From CF-167 sp963695195 (GTDB lineage: Bacteria; Chloroflexota; Limnocylindria; QHBO01), in assembly GCA_963695195.1 (NCBI GenBank), contig CAVOGE010000007.1, positions 186,001 to 250,000 of the forward strand: DNA of 64,000 nt. Reading direction: 5' to 3'. Positions 60,851-64,000 of the stretch are shown here, piece after piece. Made by a program: the position numbers and the translations under genes. The notes below the pieces were generated by a model. It was not told the origin of the DNA, searched no databases, and saw only the letters and a program-made list of their open reading frames with translations. The number at the start of each line of letters is the position of its first letter. Within the stretch, counting starts at the first letter, position 1.

Positions 60851-63640
60851 ATGCACCTTGCGCTTCCCGCGACACTTGCCGGGGTAGCCGCCGGGATCCT
60901 CATGGCCGATGCCGGGCTCGGGCCAGCTGTGTGGGTGATCGTCGCGGTGTGTAGCTCAGCCGGTACCGGCGCTGCACTGCTCGCCGGCAAGCCAGGCGTG
61001 GCCGTGCCGCTGGCCGCCGTTGCGCTCGGGCTGTTGATCGGCGGCTGGCGGGGAGCGACGCTGCCCATGCCATCGGGCGCGGGCAGCGTCTCCGGCCTGG
61101 TCGGCCGTGGCGAGATCCAGATCGCCGGCCGCGTGACCGACGACCCGCGACCGCGTGCCGCGACACAGCAGGTCGTACTGGACCGGGTAGTCGTCCGGAC
61201 CGGCGATGGACCCACATTGCCCGTGGATGGCCGGCTGCTGGCATGGCTGCCCCGCTCGGCGTCGCCGCTTGTCTCCGACACGGTCGTCTTCCGCGCTGCC
61301 GTCGTGGCGCCCGAGGCGTTCGACGGCTTCGACTATCCCGCCTACCTCGCCCGCCAGGGGATCGGCGGGATCGCGCGCACGCGCACCGCTCAACTCCTGC
61401 CGGCGTCGGGCGCCGACCCGGCACGGCTCGCAGCGGCGCTGCGGCAGACGCTGCTGCGCGGTCTCAACACGGTGATCCCAGAGCCGGAGGCTGCCCTGGG
61501 TGCCGGGATCCTGCTCGGCGTGCGGTCCAGCATCGCGCCGCAGGTCCAGGACGCGTTTGCGGCCGCGGGGCTGACCCACGTGGTCGCGATCTCGGGCTGG
61601 AACATCGCCATCGTGGCCGCCCTGGTGGCCGCGGCGGCACGTCCGCTCGAGCGGCGACGCGGCGGCCGCTTCTCGGCGGCCATTGCGGCCGGCGTGACGG
61701 TCACCGGGTACGTGCTGCTCACCGGCGCCTCGCCATCGGTGGTGCGCGCGGCCTTGATGGCGGCCGGGATGCTGGTCGCTCGCCTCGGCGGGTCACGCGC
61801 CCACGCGGCATCCGCGCTGGCGCTGGCGGCTCTGGCGATGCTGCTGGCCGCGCCATCGGTCCTGTGGGATGTCGGCTTCCAGCTGTCCGGGCTGGCAACC
61901 GCGGGCCTGATCTGGTTCGCCGCACCCCTCGAGACGAGGTTCGCACGCTGGCCCGCCTGGGTTCGCGAACCGATGGCACTCACGCTTGCCGCGCAACTGA
62001 CGACGCTGCCGATCGTGGTCGGCAATTTCGAGCGGCTCTCGCTGGTGTCGCCCCTGGCCAACGTCGTGGTTGTCCCGATCGTGCCGCTGGTGATGCTGGC
62101 CTGCGCCGTGGTGGCCCCGCTGGGCGTTCTCGACGCGGTGCTCCACCTTCCGCTGCTGAGCGACGCGGCCCTGTTTGTCGCCGGCGGGGGTGCGTGGCTG
62201 ACCCTGCGCGTAATGATCCTGGCCGGACAGGTTGCCGCTGCGCTTCCGCTGGCGTCCATCCCGGTGAGCGCGCCACCCCTGCTCGCGGTGGCCTGGTACC
62301 CCGGGCTCTGGTGGGCGGCGCGTCGCCTCGGGCGCGCCGCACCGGAGGCCCCGGCGGGTCCGGTTCCCGCCCGTCCGGTCCGGAAGGGCCGAGGCGTATC
62401 ACTCCACCGGATTCGGGTCGCAGCCGCCGGCGCCGCGACGCGGGTAGCGCGCCCCGCGGTCGGTGTCGGAGCGCTCGGAACCCTGCTCGCCGTCACGGCG
62501 CTCATCGGGCTGCCGGACGGGCGGCTCCACGTCATCGCGCTCGATATCGGCCAGGGTGATGCGATCCTGGTCCGCATGGCGTCCGGGGCGACGCTGCTGG
62601 TCGACGGCGGCCCCGACCCGGAACTGCTCCTGCGCCGGTTGGGCGAGCGACTGCCCTGGTGGCAACGACGAATCGACATTGTGGTGCTCACCCACCCTCA
62701 CGAAGACCACGTGGCAGGCCTGATAGCCGTGCTCGAGCGGTACCGGGTCGGCCTGATTCTCGAGCCCGGGCGCGACTATCCGAACCCCACCTACGACCGA
62801 TTCGTCGCGCTCGCACGCGCCGAGCCCGGCGGCACCTACGCCATCGCGCGCGCTGGGCAGACCCTGCGGCTCGACGGGGTCAGCAGGCTGTCGATCCTCT
62901 ATCCCACTTCGGCGGATGGAGCTGGGCCGCTCCCGGCTGGAGACATCAACAACGGATCGGTCGTGGCGGAGCTGCGCAGCGGCGACTTCCGCGCGCTGCT
63001 CACCGGCGACGCCGAGATGCCCGTTGAGGAGGTGCTTCTGGCGCGCGGAGCAGTGGGCGTCGTTGACCTTTTGAAGATCGGCCACCACGGGTCAACGTCG
63101 AGCACCGGCGAGGCCTTCCTGGCTGCCCTCCGACCCGGGGTGGCGCTGATCTCGGTGGGCGCCGACAACGAGTACGGCCACCCGCACGCAGCGACCCTGG
63201 AGCACCTGGCTGCGGTCGACGGGCTGGACGTGTACCGGACCGACCTCGAGGGGAGCGTGGAGGTGGTCAGCGACGGGACCGCATACCGGGTGCAAACGGC
63301 CGCCGGAGCGGGAGCCTGGCGGCGCACCGACTCGCAGCACGCACTCGCCGGTCGGCTCCCGCCACCGGCCGGCGGCGGGACGGTTAGCATCGGTCCATGG
63401 CTGTGCCCACTCTCGCCGAGGCCACCGAGTTCCTCGAGTCGTTCGCCCTGCCGGACGGGATCGTGGTCCATGCCCGCGGCGTCAGCCGCGTGGCGGCCGA
63501 GGCGGCACGCCTCCTGGTCGCGAGCGGCGTGGACGCGGATTCGCACCTCGTCGAGGTCGCCGCCCTCCTGCACGACATCGACAAGCCGATCACTCGGGAA
63601 TCCGGCGCGGAGCACGGCACGCTTGCCGCAACGTGGCTGA
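60851..63640 (+). CDS. comEC: Competence protein ComEC/Rec2 DNA-uptake channel
   Basis: Polytopic membrane protein with an N-terminal DUF4131 region, the Competence channel domain (AGLTHVVAISGWNIAIVAALV, about 238-258, is its signature) and a C-terminal metallo-beta-lactamase domain (ALDIGQGDAILVRMASGATLLVDGGPD and HPHEDHVAG near residue 613). The ComEC-like sequence ends about residue 830 (SDGTAYRVQTAAG). The frame then continues 244 bases into the HD gene as an out-of-frame reading to 63640. A one-base indel hiding a stop near 63330-63390 (TAG at 63385 in another frame) is likely. Confidence 0.93.
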   Translation: MHLALPATLAGVAAGILMADAGLGPAVWVIVAVCSSAGTGAALLAGKPGVAVPLAAVALGLLIGGWRGATLPMPSGAGSVSGLVGRGEIQIAGRVTDDPRPRAATQQVVLDRVVVRTGDGPTLPVDGRLLAWLPRSASPLVSDTVVFRAAVVAPEAFDGFDYPAYLARQGIGGIARTRTAQLLPASGADPARLAAALRQTLLRGLNTVIPEPEAALGAGILLGVRSSIAPQVQDAFAAAGLTHVVAISGWNIAIVAALVAAAARPLERRRGGRFSAAIAAGVTVTGYVLLTGASPSVVRAALMAAGMLVARLGGSRAHAASALALAALAMLLAAPSVLWDVGFQLSGLATAGLIWFAAPLETRFARWPAWVREPMALTLAAQLTTLPIVVGNFERLSLVSPLANVVVVPIVPLVMLACAVVAPLGVLDAVLHLPLLSDAALFVAGGGAWLTLRVMILAGQVAAALPLASIPVSAPPLLAVAWYPGLWWAARRLGRAAPEAPAGPVPARPVRKGRGVSLHRIRVAAAGAATRVARPAVGVGALGTLLAVTALIGLPDGRLHVIALDIGQGDAILVRMASGATLLVDGGPDPELLLRRLGERLPWWQRRIDIVVLTHPHEDHVAGLIAVLERYRVGLILEPGRDYPNPTYDRFVALARAEPGGTYAIARAGQTLRLDGVSRLSILYPTSADGAGPLPAGDINNGSVVAELRSGDFRALLTGDAEMPVEEVLLARGAVGVVDLLKIGHHGSTSSTGEAFLAALRPGVALISVGADNEYGHPHAATLEHLAAVDGLDVYRTDLEGSVEVVSDGTAYRVQTAAGAGAWRRTDSQHALAGRLPPPAGGGTVSIGPWLCPLSPRPPSSSSRSPCRTGSWSMPAASAAWRPRRHASWSRAAWTRIRTSSRSPPSCTTSTSRSLGNPARSTARLPQRG

Positions 63641-63960
63641 CCGAGCGCGGCTGGGGCGAGCTGGCGGCACCGGTCGCCTCGCACCCGGTCACCTGCCTGC
63701 TCGACGCGGGGCGCTTTCCGAGCGGCTGGGCATCGGTGACGGTCTCGGTTGCCGACCGGCATGTCGCGCAGGAGTTCGTGACCACCGACCAGCGGATCGA
63801 CGACCAGGCGACCCGCTATCCGCAGTACCGCGCATCGCTCGATGCGGCGCGGGCGCCGGCGCACGCGCTCGAGGCGGTCCTCGCCGCGGCGGTGGGGATG
63901 AGCGTGAACGACCTCGTGGCGCGCCTGCGTGCCGCGTGGGTGGCAGGTGCGCCCCGATGA
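63397..63960 (+). CDS. HD-domain metal-dependent phosphohydrolase
   Basis: 187 residues. IVVHARGVSRVAAEAARLL supplies the first His, VAALLHDIDKP the HD pair and a later Asp in VSVADRHV completes the HD motif. AEHGTLAATWLTERGW supports the fold. Such proteins hydrolyse nucleotides or nucleotide-like phosphates, with the substrate unknown. It starts inside the out-of-frame extension of comEC and its stop overlaps the holA start (ATGA). Confidence 0.85.
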   Translation: MAVPTLAEATEFLESFALPDGIVVHARGVSRVAAEAARLLVASGVDADSHLVEVAALLHDIDKPITRESGAEHGTLAATWLTERGWGELAAPVASHPVTCLLDAGRFPSGWASVTVSVADRHVAQEFVTTDQRIDDQATRYPQYRASLDAARAPAHALEAVLAAAVGMSVNDLVARLRAAWVAGAPR

Positions 63961-64000
63961 CCGCTTCGCTGATCCTCGTCCACGGGGACGACTCGTTCGG
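63957..64000 (+). CDS. holA: DNA polymerase III delta subunit, N-terminal fragment (cut by window edge)
   Basis: From ATG 63957 the frame reads MTASLILVHGDDSF before the window ends. The strand LILVHGDDSF is the usual HolA opening (L-x-x-x-x-G-x-D/E-x-F), and comEA-comEC-holA is a common order. Only 14 codons are visible, so context carries most of the call. Confidence 0.65.
   Translation, partial: MTASLILVHGDDSF

Overview
The window is high-GC (around 70% by eye) bacterial chromosome with dense, mostly housekeeping gene content. HrcA/CIRCE heat-shock control, a lepA-hemW-hrcA-grpE-dnaK order, F420-type and RibD-like reductases, a DUF5679 zinc ribbon, a BioY, a T-box before leuS and actinobacterial-looking cupin-cyclases together suggest an uncultured Chloroflexota lineage (Limnocylindria / Ellin6529 / CSP1-4-like). 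That placement is inference from gene style, not a database result.

Layout. 1-16.1 kb: heat-shock and translation block. On the minus strand lie lepA, a CPBP-like membrane protein, a VOC protein, hemW, hrcA-grpE-dnaK (first CIRCE) and, split off by mscL, a DDAH-like hydrolase, xth and a lipoprotein, dnaJ-prmA (second CIRCE). 16-22.5 kb: a C-terminally extended S20, MOSC, then an overlapping glycolytic operon ROK kinase-gap-pgk-eno-methyltransferase. 22.6-33.5 kb: DUF5679, nucleoside phosphorylase, a large secreted lamin-tail/OB protein, carA-carB (carB lacks the allosteric domain), BioY, DUF4349, VIT1. 33.5-36.8 kb: two paralogous cupin-adenylate cyclases bracketing a DUF2330 protein and a cupredoxin.

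36.8-51.3 kb is the accessory part. It holds a dispersed SOS mutasome: imuA, imuB and dnaE2, with near-identical LexA-type boxes exactly 14 bases before imuA, dnaE2 and a second, truncated dnaE2 5' copy. Between the two dnaE2 copies sits a lower-GC island with an ECF sigma factor, its anti-sigma factor and a secreted protein that shares the anti-sigma ectodomain. dnaE2 and imuB are broken by several frame changes, and small palindromic elements lie in or next to them.

51.3-64 kb: an ABC exporter, tRNA-Ala(CGC), lipoproteins, SRPBCC proteins, a GNAT-leuS operon behind a leucine T-box leader, then comEA-comEC-HD-holA. The most striking feature is a complete tRNA-Ala(GGC) gene inside the T-box leader, between Stem I and the antiterminator and held on its own flanking helix.

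Caveat: single +1 frame changes also occur in dnaK, the LLM oxidoreductase, the ABC ATPase and one SRPBCC gene, so assembly indels are a live alternative explanation for broken genes.
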